64,000 bases of DNA from Chrysomallon squamiferum (taxonomy: Eukaryota; Mollusca; Gastropoda; Neomphalida; Peltospiridae): NCBI GenBank assembly GCA_012295275.1, contig CM022677.1:13703835-13767834 (forward strand), in the 5' to 3' direction. A program made the translations under genes and the position numbers. The notes under the pieces are model-generated. The model was not told the origin of the DNA. It did no database searches and worked only from the letters and a program-made list of their open reading frames with translations. Numbering within the stretch: position 1 is the stretch's first letter; the number at the start of each line of letters is the position of its first letter. This document shows positions 49,245 to 62,008 of the stretch, piece after piece.

Positions 49245-49575
49245 TCACCTATGCAAGAGGAGTGGAACAAACGCTGTCAAACGGCCATTGGGAAACTCGA
49301 ACGCAGTTTGCCTTGTCCACTGACTGAATGTCTTTCACATCGCGATAGTCACATTTCAAATTTCAAATTTCTTCTCTCACCCCAGTCGTCCTTCAAGATC
49401 TCTGGAGTCGTAAAACCCACTGAGATACTGAGCTACCGGCTGTAATGTTTGACCAAGTAATTCGCTATTCCCACATAACCATTCCCCGCAGGTAACAGTT
49501 TTAGCAATTGTAATTTCTTATTAGAGTTCCCTACTTTTTTTTAAGAGTACATGTTTTTCACACCAATCCAGTTGT
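49245..49575 (-). repeat. Right-arm copy of the 36066-36420 dispersed segment
   Basis: Reverse complement of 36066-36420 with few differences; the 78-residue frame is preserved with four substitutions. Confidence 0.85.
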
Positions 49576-50619
49576 GAACTGAAGTGTCACATTTATTATG
49601 TAAATTTAGTTTTATTGTTATTGTTATATATTTATTATTGAGATTGTTGTTCTTATTCTTTTTTTTTTTTCTTGTTTGTTGTTTTTTTTTTTTAAATCTT
49701 TACTTTTATTATTCTACCGTTTGTAATGATAAAACGATTTACAGTTATAGTTAACTGTAGTCAACCTTTATTTCCTAAACTGAAAATTACTTTTGAGTAC
49801 CTAACAACACCGCCAACAACAAACAACAACAACAACAACAGTATAGATAAAGAAAAAGTAACACTGATAATAACAATAACAGAAAAATAAATAAGTTCAA
49901 AAAGCTATGACACAATAAAACAGCAACAACATTTAAAATAATAAATTTAATGATATGAAATCACATCTCATATAAACTTTAAATATATGTGTGTGTCTGT
50001 GTGTGTGTTATAAGGTGGCCGTCGTTACCGTTGTACCGGCGTTGTTCCTAACGTTATTCCAGTACACTTTATTATTCCTTTTGGTTTTTTATTCGTTAAT
50101 ATTGTTGCTTTCTTTCCATGTCCAATTTATACTAAAATATATTATTATTATCTCTGCTAATGCCGCCGTCGTTGCCGTCGTAACGTTCTCGTTATTATCT
50201 GCCCGAGACAGATGCACATTTACAACTTAGAGGAATCCGCGTGACAGTCAGTAATATAAAAATTACGCTTTATTAATCTTGATTCAGTAGTCTCAATAAA
50301 CAAAAGACATGAACTGATACATGGAATGTGTTTCTATTAGTTTGCTGCGTACATTTCAGTAAAAAATTGCGTCATTTTTTCACATTCACAGTTTACAAAA
50401 GGCATTTTATTCACACATTCATATTCAGAAAATTCTAAAGTGGCTAATTTTACATTTTCACACAGAGAGAATTAAATGTATGTATTTACACTTGCAGAAA
50501 ATTATAATACATATTTCATATTCTGAAGATTTTAGAAAATAAAACAAACGCATTTTTATATAAAAAAGTATATTTTGATATGATTAAATATTATAACAAA
50601 AAAATAAATAAATAAACAA

Positions 50620-50653
<34 letters not shown>

Positions 50654-50669
50654 GTAATAATAATAATAA

Positions 50670-50704
<35 letters not shown>

Positions 50705-51627
50705 ACAAATAACAATAAGAGATAAGAATAGCAGTTGAAAACAACTGACTGGAGGTCAAAATTAAAATATTTTTGAATCAAAACAACAAACAAACAAAAG
50801 GAAAGAAAAAATTTACACACAAAATAAAAATAAAATATCAATTCCGTTTACTTCAAATGGCCAAAGGAATATACAAATAAAAAAATAAATGAAAGGATAA
50901 AATAAATAAATAAACGTGCGAATTTAAATATGCTATTTAAGCTACTCATTTATTCATTCATTTATTAATCTGATTTTGTTTGTAAAAAAAAAAAGAACTA
51001 TTGAAGTGAATTACGAACTTGCTAAATTTAACCTTGTGACGTAAGTTTGTGAAAGAAAACGACAGTTCTTCTGTAATACGTTATATGAAACAAAGCATGA
51101 AATAAATAAATAAATAAACATTTGTGACGTGTCCATGAATGCTGCAAGGTAATTTCGCACTATTTCGGCCTATGCTACGTAACCAAGCTCACTTATGTTC
51201 ATGTTAAAACTCGAATGTGGACAATGAAAGAAACGTGACATTCACAGAAGTAATGTATTCAGTGTAATAACAACGAAACATTTCATAGTAAACGAATGAA
51301 TTTCTGATTGCTGCTGAACATTATTTCATTAACGTCGAACTCAACAAATTTTTAATCTGCAGTTAAATGGCTTCATTCACTGATAAAGTAATCGAGAAGG
51401 ATAAATGCGACAACACATCGCCAGACACTACTTTTCTCTGACCACTGAGCCACACCCTCCACTCTAACACAAAACAGTTTTGTACAGAAATTTTATTATG
51501 AAAATAACCTAGATTACTGTTTTATTTTATAATATCTTACACTAACGAAATAACAAGAACAACAACAAAAAATCATAAATAACAATAATACTACTAATAA
51601 TAAAATAATAATAATAAATCTTCTTAC

Positions 51628-51803
51628 CTTTGTCTTAAGAAATGAAAATTTTAACACCTGCAAACAATTCTCTTCTATTCGTCTGCAATGTCAGTCTGCT
51701 GGCGAACAAGCCGGTTTTAACAGACGTCACTCGACGAGTGGAATATACCAATTTCAATAAAGGGGTGGTAGCTTAGAAATTTTCTAGAACACTTTTGTTT
51801 CTT
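51628..51803 (-). other. 176-nt leader exon, right-arm copy 1
   Basis: Minus strand, TTTTTTTCTCAG acceptor and CAAAG|GTAAGAAG donor; partner of 33840-34015. No RING exon follows it before the copy-2 leader. Confidence 0.65.
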
Positions 51804-52301
51804 CTGAGAAAAAAATAATCGTGAAAATTTTAAATGCTTCTGGTAAAGTAAACAGCAGTAAAAACAACTACCTTAACATAGTTAGAGCAGCTCATTAATT
51901 TTTTAAAATGCATTTTACAGTCTATCACACTTGTGGTAATAATAGACTCAGCAACTGGTTTGTAGAAGGTCGGAGAAAGATAATACTAGTACCCGCCAAA
52001 ATTTTATCTTGTTTAAACTTGAATTCAGGAGATGATATAATGCAGACGTTCACAAGAAAAAAGAATGCAAGTATAGGCATTCCTCATTCAGGTCCTATGA
52101 CAACGTCATTAAAGGAATTGGTCAATAAGCGAGAAGCCACCCCTTAGGTACAATGTATTGGTAGCTGTCTTTAGATGTTGTTTTAATGTCACCTTTGTAG
52201 CATTTATAAAGTTGTGAAATATTTTTATTTGTTTACACAGTATCACGGTGACGAGTCAGAATATCTAAAATTTGGCTCGAAAGGCAAGCAGACTATAATA
52301 G

Positions 52302-52302
<1 letters not shown>

Positions 52303-52356
<54 letters not shown>
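52303..52356. repeat. (CT)n microsatellite
   Basis: Partner of 33290-33382 but shorter. Confidence 0.97.
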
Positions 52357-52357
<1 letters not shown>

Positions 52358-52537
52358 AGAATAAACTGCTACTACTAATAAAATGAAATAAAAAATAAGT
52401 TTGAAAAATAACGTAAAATAAGAATGAAAAAGAAAAGAAAGTAGGTAATGGATATAATGTAAATTAAGATAAACAGAAACTGTAAATGTGTAAATGTTAT
52501 TATTCTCTGTGGTGTAATTTATTTCCCAGTCTAAAAC

Positions 52538-52540
<3 letters not shown>

Positions 52541-52587
<47 letters not shown>

Positions 52588-52790
52588 AAAACTTATATTT
52601 CCAACTCTGTTTTTCGACAGCATTTCGGGATGGTAACATTTATAAATAGTTTTACCGAATTTGATGTGTGCATGTGTGTTTGTATGTATATATATATATA
52701 TATATATATATACATACATGTATATAGATATATAGATAGAAATATAGATAGATAGACAGATAGATAGATAGATGCACACACACATATACA
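52541..52790. repeat. (TA)n and GATA-type microsatellites
   Basis: TA runs at 52541-52584 and 52687-52712, then TAGATAGA/ACAGATAG words to 52772. Confidence 0.9.
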
Positions 52791-53534
52791 TTTTTTCCTA
52801 AATATAACATGTATGAGAGCGGGACAGGAAAGTAAAGGTCAAAGTGACATAATGAAATCTTAGACTTTCGTTCAGCTATGAATGAGAATAGTATCTCTGA
52901 ATAAAACCGTCACAGTTTTTTATCTTGTCGTCTAGTGAAGCCAGCTTTACAGCTTTTTAGAGAACAGAGAAAGATAATACACTTGTATAGTTATATACAG
53001 ACGATTATCGATCCTGTTTATAAGATATATCAATAATCAATAGAATAAAAAACAGAACACAAAGATAATCTATGCTTTTAGTCACGTATGAATAATAATA
53101 ATAATAATAGTAATAATAATAATAGTAATAATAATAATAATAACATATACATACATATATATATATATATTTAACTAGTTAACTAAATGTATTATTATAG
53201 CATGTATTTCATTAATTGACTAAGCTGAACATACTGTTTGTTTTGAGAGAGAGAGGTTCTACACATACGTGTGTGTGTTTGTGTGAGTGTGTGTATGTGT
53301 GTGGGTGTGTTTATGTGTGTAACAAATCTCATTGAGTAAAATTAGTATTTTCTGTTAGTGTAATTAAAGTGATTTCCCGTTATTAATTATATGAAATATG
53401 GTGATAATGTGCAGCTAATTCTACAGCTTTGTCAATAAATTTATTTACGGTTTGTTGAAACCTAATTTAAGAAACGGAATCAGTCAACTGAAACCTAATT
53501 AGAGCAGAATAAGTATTTTGCTATACGTTTTAAG

Positions 53535-53735
53535 TGGTGTGTGTGTATGTATGTTTGAGTGTGTGTATGTATGTTTGTTTGTGTGTATGTATGTATGTTT
53601 GAGTGTGTGTATGTGTGTTTGTGTGTTTGTATGTATTTTTGTTTGTGTGCGTGTATGTATGTTTGTTTGTGTGTATGTATGTATGTTTCAGTGTATGTGT
53701 GTGTCGTGTGTGTGTGTTTGTGTGTGTGCCCTTTA
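53535..53735. repeat. TG-rich low-complexity tract (GTATGTATGTTTGAGTGTGT-type)
   Basis: Partner of 31925-32065, longer here; several Cys/Val-rich frames run through it and are artefacts. Confidence 0.9.
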
Positions 53736-54349
53736 ATGACACAGATTACGCTGCAAAATGACCCTACCAAAACAAGTGAGAAAAATATGTTAGCTAACCG
53801 CTGTCAAACGCTAATCAAAGCAAACTGAAAATTTCAACCTCCATTTCACAAAAGGGTCCGCCGGACTGTGCAAAGATTACTAATTATTAAATTACTGAAG
53901 ATCTCAGTGAAAACATCGAATTCAAAGAGCAAGAGAACCAGCGTAGACAGACACATTTTAAAACTTTGTTTGTTACACAAAACTCGCCATAGCTAATTAT
54001 CTTAACTCTAAAATTTAAAAATAGCTGTTATAGTTCATCATCGCGTATTTTCCTGTAAAAGGGTATTATGGATGTTAAAGAGAAATTTAATTATTTAGTT
54101 ACATCGACAGTTTATTTATTTATTATGATTACTAATATACATATATAGTTTTTTCTACTTTTGTAGTTGCTGTATAGTTTCTCTGTTTCACATATAGACT
54201 GTACAAACTATACAGAGTTTCCGAACGTCTGTCCGACGTCGTTCTGTTCCGTATTTCCGAAGTGTTTATGTTTTACACTAATGTGATAAAGAGTTCTGTG
54301 AATTTTTTAAGAGAGCCTCATTTCAAATATGTGAAATGTCTTAAAATAA

Positions 54350-54380
<31 letters not shown>

Positions 54381-54403
54381 TTGATAAAACGATGATAATA
54401 ATA

Positions 54404-54438
<35 letters not shown>

Positions 54439-55079
54439 GCACAGTGAAAGTGAGACTAACGATTAATATAAACAACAACACGATAAGCAGAAGCACACGT
54501 TAGGAACAGCGCCATTACTACGGCCACGTCGTCGACATTAATATTAATAATACTGAGGAAATAAGAAAGTAGGAATAATGATTAATAAAAAACCGCTAAA
54601 GAATAATAAGAAGAAAAACACGAACAACATTAGGAGCAACGCCGTTACCAGTCAGCGACATTAATAGTAATAATAATAAAAACTTTAACATATGATTGGA
54701 CACTGAAAGTGAGACAGTTAATAGAAAGCGCAACACAATAAGTAGAAGTACACCAATAACATCAGGGAGAATGCTGATACAGCAGCGATGTCAATAGAAA
54801 TATGTAAACGATGTTAATTCTAATACGGATATATATTTATATGTAGTAATATATTTTCAAATAGGATGTACACACTAAGAAAGCAAGAAAAATTGTTAAT
54901 AAAACGTGAAAAATAATAAGTAAACGAATAACGTTAGGAACAACGTCAGTACATACGCACATACGCACATACACACACGTACCTACCTATCTACCTACCT
55001 ACCTACAGACATACGTACACACATACGTACACACATACATACATAATGCTGTAGGAATTACACAAGCAACATCCAAATT

Positions 55080-55435
55080 ATGTGTCATTTGTTTCTGTGT
55101 ATGTTTGTATGTATCATGTGTCATTTGTTTCTTTTTATGTGTTGTATTTATCATGTGTCATTTGTTTCTTTTTATGTGTTGTATTTATCATGTGTCATTT
55201 GTTTCTCTTTATGTGTTGTATTTATCATGTGTCATTTGTTTCTTTTTATGTGTTGTATTTATCATGTGTCATTTGTTTCTTTTTGTGTGTTGTATTTATC
55301 ATGTGTCATGTGTTTCTTTATATGTGTTGTATTTATTATGTGTCATCTGTTTTTGTGTATTTATTGTATTTGATCATGTGTCATGTGTTTCTGTGTCTGT
55401 GTTGTATTTGATCATGTGTCATATGTTTGTGGGTA
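55080..55435 (+). repeat. 37-bp minisatellite in the right arm
   Basis: About 9-10 units of the same repeat as 29935-30560, in reverse orientation; open in all three plus frames. Confidence 0.95.
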
Positions 55436-56239
55436 TTCTCCACATATATGCATTCCTTATGTTCAAAAGAGGTTATTTATAAAAAATATTGATCTCATAC
55501 ATGTCTATGGATCGATAATTGTTTGTTTGCAACTGTAGCTATGTGCCACAGGAGAGCAAAAACAAATCCGTGAAAGGTTTTATAAACAGTTATGAAAATA
55601 AGCACTACAAAATAATCGACACGAAAAGGGTGCATATCGGGTTTCGAAATTTCTCTTGGCAATACAAAAGAACACCTGTGGGTTTATTGTTGATTATTTT
55701 TTGCAGGTATAGAATTTGAATGTGTATTGGTGAATAGTAAAATCTGGAGTCCTTTCAAGCAAACCAGTTTCTGTTGTTCAGTTTGGTGAATTATATCTGC
55801 CAGTCAGATTAGATTGAAAAGCTTTTTTTTCTTTTCTTTACGTTTTTTTTTTTTTTGTTGTTGTTGATTATAAGACTAGAATAGAAGTTTGATAATTTTA
55901 AACATTACTATCTACATAATTTTTTAATTTTATAGGCAAATAGTAGGTTATTAGATATAGGAGAAATAGTGATAGTAATAGCAGTAGTAACAGTAGCAAA
56001 ATTTCATATTAGTCATTAAAGTACGAGTGGTATAGTACGAGTGTAGTGTTAAGTAACAGAAGTATTGATAGAAATCTAATATAGTAATAATTAAATTATT
56101 ATAAGTATCATAAAATTAGTGATACTCATGTATGATGGTATCTGTGAAAATTTTTATCAACGTCCTCTCTTTATCAACAGTAGAACAACAATAATAACAG
56201 TAATAACACCTAAATATCGCGCCTTATCACTTCTTTGTT

Positions 56240-56690
56240 TATTTATTTATTTATGTAAAACCGGAAGCTTCCTATATATGTTTGACGCTATATTCGTAGT
56301 TTCATAAGAAGAGTCCTGAGAGCGGATATAAAAATTACTTCTAGTGTTTTACTGGCCGCGTAATGTTGTCAGATTTATTTCTGATATGTAATTTCTTCTT
56401 TTTATTTTTATTTAAAACAAAATAATAATAATAATTAAAAAAGTATATAATAATGATAATAATAAACTGGGAAATTTTATAGAATCAGTTATTTTTAACT
56501 AAAGAATACCACTATCTGCACTGATAATTTTACCATCGATAACAAAATAACATTTTATAACCTCTGCATTATTTATATCGGATATTAAAATTACATTAAT
56601 TATAGATTACCGCTTATATTATCGAATAAATATGGAATTTCATTCGAGATTAAATTCCTTTATCTCAGTGTTTAATATATATATAAAGAC
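56240..56690 (+). repeat. Dispersed repeat, right-arm copy (relatives 28690-29105, 1255-1740)
   Basis: Same ordered blocks as 1255-1740, and the direct partner of 28690-29105. Confidence 0.75.
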
Positions 56691-56856
56691 ATTCTTACTG
56701 ATATATGAGCAACATGTAGGGCGCCTGTAAGCTACATTCTAATCATTACATAATATTTGTCACGTATAAAACGAAACCAGTAGTGTTAGTCAGTTATTCA
56801 TTATTCATAATTACTTTTCTAAACTGCAAATACAGGAACTCAGTTGATGCAGGAAG

Positions 56857-56862
56857 TCTCTC

Positions 56863-56942
<80 letters not shown>
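56857..56942. repeat. (CT)n microsatellite, short allele of the (GA)201 tract
   Basis: About 86 bp with one G interruption (CTCGCTC), against 402 bp at 28087-28488. Confidence 0.97.
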
Positions 56943-56945
<3 letters not shown>

Positions 56946-57481
56946 AATATATTTTTTTTCTAAATAAATAAATAAACAAAAACATTTGCAGTAGTATTGA
57001 ATTAAATAGCATTAATTAATATTATAATTGTTGTAATAGAAATAACAGTATAGCCATAAAAATAATTAAATAATTATGTAAACGGTAATATTTTAGTTTT
57101 GTCAGAAAACTTTCGAAAACTTTTACATTCAGATGGATAATAGTAGTAGAAAGGTGTTGTGAAGTTACTTTTATGACTATTTTATTATTTACTAATTTAA
57201 AAAAATGGTCAAGCCATTTAACATTGTAATGTTTTCAGTATTGCTATTGGATGTCTGTCTATGTGTCTGTGTATTCAACTATCTTTCTCAATTTTATTGC
57301 TCACCATTAATTTTTACAAATCTCAGTACCGGCCCTGTCACCCTCCTCTTAGATTATGTGAATCAGTCCCTTGTTTAAACTAACTTGAACGTGCAGTAAA
57401 CAAAAGAAAAAACGTAAACTGTAATTAAAACACGTGACCAAGATTTCCAGTGAGGTATCAAATTTAAGTCACGTTTTTCTT

Positions 57482-58744
57482 ACAGCAATAATAATAATAA
57501 TAATAATAACAACAACAACAACAACAACAGTAGCAGCGACAAGGACAATATGATTAATAACAACAACCACAACAACAACAATAATAATAATAAAAGTAAT
57601 AGTAAAAGTAATAATAACAACAATAAAGAAATAATAACGATAACTGTTTTAACAGTAACAGCAAAGACACAAAAACAACATCAGTGATAACAACGCTTTC
57701 AGTTGTGTTGTGACAGTGTTAGTTTTGACTCTCTTTTCATGTTTATTTTCAGCATTTTTTAATTTTAATTTTTTTCTTTCTCTGGTTCTCTCGTTAGTTC
57801 CGTCGTCATTTTGTTCGTTCGTTTTGCTCATTTTTATTTAATTTTATTTATTTATTTATTTACCATTATATCTCTCTACTTATCAGTTACGAAGTTAGAA
57901 AACTGCAATTAAACTGAACAAAAAAATAAATAAATAATAAATAGAATGATATAACTGCTGCCTTTAATTTAAATGAATGGGGGGGGGGGGAACATTGTAA
58001 GACCTTAAACAATTGCTAGAGAAGTTAGCGAAACTGGTCGTGTGGTTTTTTTCTGTATTGGTTTGATGTTTTTCGTTTTGCAATTTTTATTATTTGTTTT
58101 ATGATCCTGATGAGTTTGTCCGCCAGAGTTACCATGTTGTAAATGTTAACATTGCTGTATCAGGAATTACCTAATATTAAAGCTCTTGAATTGGAAACAT
58201 CGTCTTGTTTGTTTATTCCTTACATATTACGCATATATTATACAAACATACAGCTATCTAAGAGAACCGCTTGCTTCCCCTCCCCATTGCATTTAGTATT
58301 AGAAGTGGGATTATAAGGCAATTAGGATTTGATATTTGGAAACAGCTGAAAGACAACTAATACCCTCACCTAACATACAGAAGATGTGATGTTGATGATT
58401 AGGCGAGACTACATGCTTTACGACACGAGATACCTGATGTGCATGATTCTAAAGTTATCCAAGAACATTTAAACGTTTTTTTCACATGAATACTGATACT
58501 AATAATAACGACATATTTATGTAATTTGTATGTTAGTATTGACGTTAATACTAAGTTCAGTATGTGGATGTTGTACAAATTTGTTCCGGTCTACCTGTAA
58601 TTTGGATTATTAAAATATATTTTATTTTTGTAGCATATTCCCTTGAATATTAATTCATAAGTTAATAGGGTGCATGGAGCTTTTGGAGAAACGAACAAGC
58701 AAAGGAACTATGAACATGTTCATTTCAGATAAGTTAACGACAAG
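57482..58744. other. Trinucleotide-rich then AT-rich DNA, no supported gene
   Basis: 57484-57640 is AAT/AAC trinucleotide repeat starting exactly at the arm edge. 57979-57990 is a run of 12 G. 58240-58500 is somewhat less AT-rich, with one frame reading ARLHALRHEIPDVHDSKVIQ between stops; I do not recognise it. Confidence 0.5.
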
Positions 58745-58984
58745 TCAAATTTTCTTTTCTTCTATAGTCATTGAAGTGCAGTACGATGGACTTTTGCGCT
58801 TTTTATAAATCTTTAATTCCATTTTTAAGTAACGTATTTCTACGTTTAAACTCTTTATTTTCCAAACAGCGTTCTCTTTTTGTGGCGTGTCCATAACGTC
58901 TTCATACTTTAACGCAATAAATACAGTTTTATTTTGCCAGTAATTTAGTTGTTGACTCTTTTTTTTAGCAGAAACTTTGCTCAT
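58745..58984 (-). CDS. Small hypothetical frame, 79 residues, Lys-rich
   Basis: ATG at 58984 on the minus strand follows CATTATTAG. The product is not low-complexity: a basic start (MSKVSAKKKSQQLNYWQNKT), a central charged stretch ending NAVWKIKSLNVEIRYLKMEL that could form a short coiled coil, and a Lys-rich end. No family recognised, no neighbour in the same orientation, and no polyadenylation signal looked convincing. It could be chance, a transposon remnant or one exon of a larger gene. Confidence 0.25.
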   Translation of the reverse strand: MSKVSAKKKSQQLNYWQNKTVFIALKYEDVMDTPQKENAVWKIKSLNVEIRYLKMELKIYKKRKSPSYCTSMTIEEKKI

Positions 58985-59440
58985 CTAATAATGTTTCTTG
59001 ACCTCAGTGACATTTTCACGTGATTGGACAGTGCAGAAATTGACGCGTTTAAACAATTTGACATGTGTTGCTGGGGCGTTGAATGCTTGCCAACATGATT
59101 AGTTGATTGCTTATTGTGCAACATTATTGAGCAACAGGCTTTTATTAATTGAATTTTAGTAATGTAGTATTCAAGTAAACATTTAGAAGCTTGTTACTGT
59201 CTATATAACAGCTTAGTTAGAAAACTGTTTTATAAATTATGTCCAATTATTTAGTTTTTCCTAAACGTAAGTATTTATGCCATAAAAATACAAACTTTCA
59301 AAAGTATGTTATAATATAAAAAAAAGTAAATAAAAAATAAATAAAATAAAATAAGATTAAAAAAAATAAAATAAAAGACATGCTAGTATAATGTTTCACT
59401 TCCTATTGGTTTGTTTTGTATTTTTGTATATTATTATTAT

Positions 59441-59462
59441 CGTCTCTCTCTCTCTCTGTCTT

Positions 59463-59542
<80 letters not shown>
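59441..59542. repeat. (CT)n followed by (CA)n
   Basis: CT tract with two interruptions to 59499, then CA to 59542. Overlapping Ser/Leu and Thr/His frames are artefacts. Confidence 0.95.
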
Positions 59543-59546
<4 letters not shown>

Positions 59547-60269
59547 CTATACAAAACAAAGAAAAATACAAAACTCAGAATTATAAAAAAAAAAATAATA
59601 ATAATAATCATAATAATCTTAGTTTGACCAACTAAGTTGTTACACTGTAACGATGAGGTAGTAACATCCCCATCTTACCAGACGTTATACAAAGTGTTCC
59701 TTACTGTTCATTCGGTAGCCGAGTACGTTATTTTGTTTCTGACAAATAATTATTCAGCTATTTCTAATATTACTTAAACAATTCAGAAATTAAAGCTTGA
59801 CCAACTTATTTATCATTATTACTATGACCGTTGCTGTTGTTGTTACGAGAGGCTGAGAAATACAGTTAAGGTTATAACCGTCTCATTATTTTAAAGTGTG
59901 TATACAACCACAACAGTAAAATTATTTGTACTTGCAAGTTATTATTTTAGTTGTTGTTGTTGCTGTTGTTCTAGCAGTACGATAAGAAGCTTTATTATGA
60001 TTGCAGTCGGAACTATAGAAAAATGGAGACTCATGTGCAGTTTAGAAATTGCTGGGTATTACTCTTTTTTCTTCTTCTTTTTTTCGGATATATATTATTT
60101 CGTTATGAATTAGGAGTTCATTAGAAATGGTAGAATTATCAAATTAATTAATTAAATAAAAATTTCTTAACAGATAAAAAAATATAAGAAAAAGAATAAT
60201 AACAACAACAACAACCACAATAATAACTAGATAATTTTAACAACACCAAACAAATTACATAATAATTGT

Positions 60270-60600
60270 GACACATCAGTTAACAGCTGGATTGGTGTGA
60301 AAAACATATACTCTTCATAAAAAGTAGGGAACTCTAATAAGAAATTACAATTGCAAAAACAATTGTAAGGTATATTAGCTGCGGGAAATAACAGCGAATT
60401 ACTTGGTCAAACTTTACAACTGGTAGTTCAGTAGTTCAGTGGGTTTTAAAACCTCCAAGGACGACTGGGGTCAGAGAAGAAAATTTGAAATTTAAAATTT
60501 TATACGATGTGTAAGACATTCATTCAGTGGACAAGGCAAACTGCGTACAAGTCTCCCAGTGGTCATTTGACAGCGTTTGTTCCACTCCTCTTGCCTCGGT
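60270..60600 (+). repeat. Dispersed segment upstream of the beta-sandwich gene (relative of 36066-36420)
   Basis: Third copy of the segment, more diverged than the two arm copies. It ends at TTCCACTCCTCTTGC, after which the sequence is unrelated to the arms. Confidence 0.75.
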
Positions 60601-60796
60601 AGTACTTCCCAGAGATGACCCTTCTTTGTACAATATGGATTGGGTGTACTGACAGTTACAGATACACCTCCCCATACGATAACCCATCCACGGCTAAATC
60701 TATCATTAATCGAATTTTGGGATTTGCGTGCCTTTCATTTCGACCGTGCATGAGACTTTGGAAAAATGTATGTTGTGAAGACCGTGCTACTTTCAG

Positions 60797-61435
60797 CGTT
60801 CTGTAGATTATGTCTTGGCAACATTCACCCATTACCAGGTTCGAGATGAACACCGAATTCATTTTCGATCAAACGCTTTGTCAAAGAAGGTAGTGTCTTT
60901 AACAGGCTACGAAACCATTAATTTTTACTTCTGTCTGAAGAAAACAAGCACGGTACAAATCTCCAGTTTGCGATACTCCAATGGCAACGATCCCGAAGTC
61001 ATCACAGCAGTTTTAAACCACAACAAATTGGGATACATTGTCACCATTTCACCAGATAACTGGAATGCCTTTCATTTCAGTACCGAGATGAAAGGATCAG
61101 TAATTCTGGAAAGAGGTTGGTATATTTTAAAGCTCCAGGTTCACGGATCTGATGGAGTGGAACTGGACACAGTCAGTCTAGATATTGATGACAGCAGTCT
61201 CGCGCAGGACATGCTGCAGTGTAAACTTCACTGTACGAGTGATCTGCCCCGTCTGAACTCTTCGCCTCGAATTAATGTTCACAAAAAAGCTAAACTTAGA
61301 CAGAAAAGTTACCCATTTAAATGTGCTGAAGAAGACAACGTGAAAATACCAGTATATCCCGACAGCGTAAAACAGTATAAACTAATAGCTACTCTACCAG
61401 TGTGTAAAGCTGACATCGAAAATAGCCGTAACTGA
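60797..61435 (+). CDS. Gene fragment: putative extracellular beta-sandwich (CBM6-like) protein
   Basis: Open from 60779 to the stop at 61433. I start the exon at 60797, after GCTACTTTCAG, because there is no in-frame ATG near the start and the open frame continues unbroken; the true N-terminus, probably a signal peptide, would be on an upstream exon. About 212 residues. The core, roughly residues 25-130, alternates short beta-strands (TINFYFCLKKTSTVQISSLR, LGYIVTISPDNWNAFHFS, WYILKLQVHGSDGVELDTVS), and the GW-x-LxLxVxGSDGVELD pattern resembles galactose-binding or CBM6-type jelly rolls. Cysteines follow (LQCKLHC, FKCAEEDN), as in secreted proteins. I recall similar uncharacterised gastropod proteins, but this is memory only. 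A possible donor lies at 61400, just after LIATLP. Confidence 0.6.
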   Translation, partial: RSVDYVLATFTHYQVRDEHRIHFRSNALSKKVVSLTGYETINFYFCLKKTSTVQISSLRYSNGNDPEVITAVLNHNKLGYIVTISPDNWNAFHFSTEMKGSVILERGWYILKLQVHGSDGVELDTVSLDIDDSSLAQDMLQCKLHCTSDLPRLNSSPRINVHKKAKLRQKSYPFKCAEEDNVKIPVYPDSVKQYKLIATLPVCKADIENSRN

Positions 61436-61507
61436 TCTGTTTTGTCACGGCCAAAGTTCTCTCAGCTTTATTACCTGGAGATAAACATTTTTACTGTATA
61501 TATATTT

Positions 61508-61821
<314 letters not shown>

Positions 61822-61922
61822 AATGCAATTTTTATAAAACAAAATGTAGTTCTTACCAGGCTGGATATTTTCTAACAAAGAGATGACAATGAGGCTGTGT
61901 TACTGTGGAAACCAGGTTTCAG

Positions 61923-62008
61923 TTCTACGAGACAAACACACAAATGCGTGGTCTAATATACCCGCTTGAAGAGAACTTTGACCATCTCGTAATGGAGATA
62001 AAACTCAG
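61923..62008 (+). CDS. Possible further exon of the beta-sandwich gene
   Basis: After GGAAACCAGGTTTCAG, 86 nt are open and read FYETNTQMRGLIYPL, then EENFDHLVMEIKL, ending AACTCAG|GTGAGGT, a good donor. Codon use and the alternating pattern look like coding sequence, and it begins in the same phase (0) as the possible donor at 61400. If joined, the (GA)154 tract would lie in the intron. The acceptor is weak and no later exon was found, so this is tentative. Confidence 0.35.

Larger units (their letters stand above)
44953..57481 (-). repeat. Right arm of the large inverted repeat (~12.5 kb)
   Basis: Reverse complement of 27560-40782, collinear throughout. It starts at the gap inside the RING exon and ends at the AAGAAAAACGT block (57471-57481). 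Right-arm-only changes include a short insertion near 52255-52295 and shorter GA and minisatellite tracts. Confidence 0.95.

Noticed and set aside
58380-58490. Possible transposase or integrase fragment (ARLHALRHEIPDVHDSKVIQ)
   Set aside because: A single short stretch between stops that I could not place in any family.
60615-60806. 63-residue frame just upstream of the beta-sandwich exon
   Set aside because: It ends nine bases before the frame below, in another phase, runs across the likely acceptor, and has a different character from the exon. More likely intronic.
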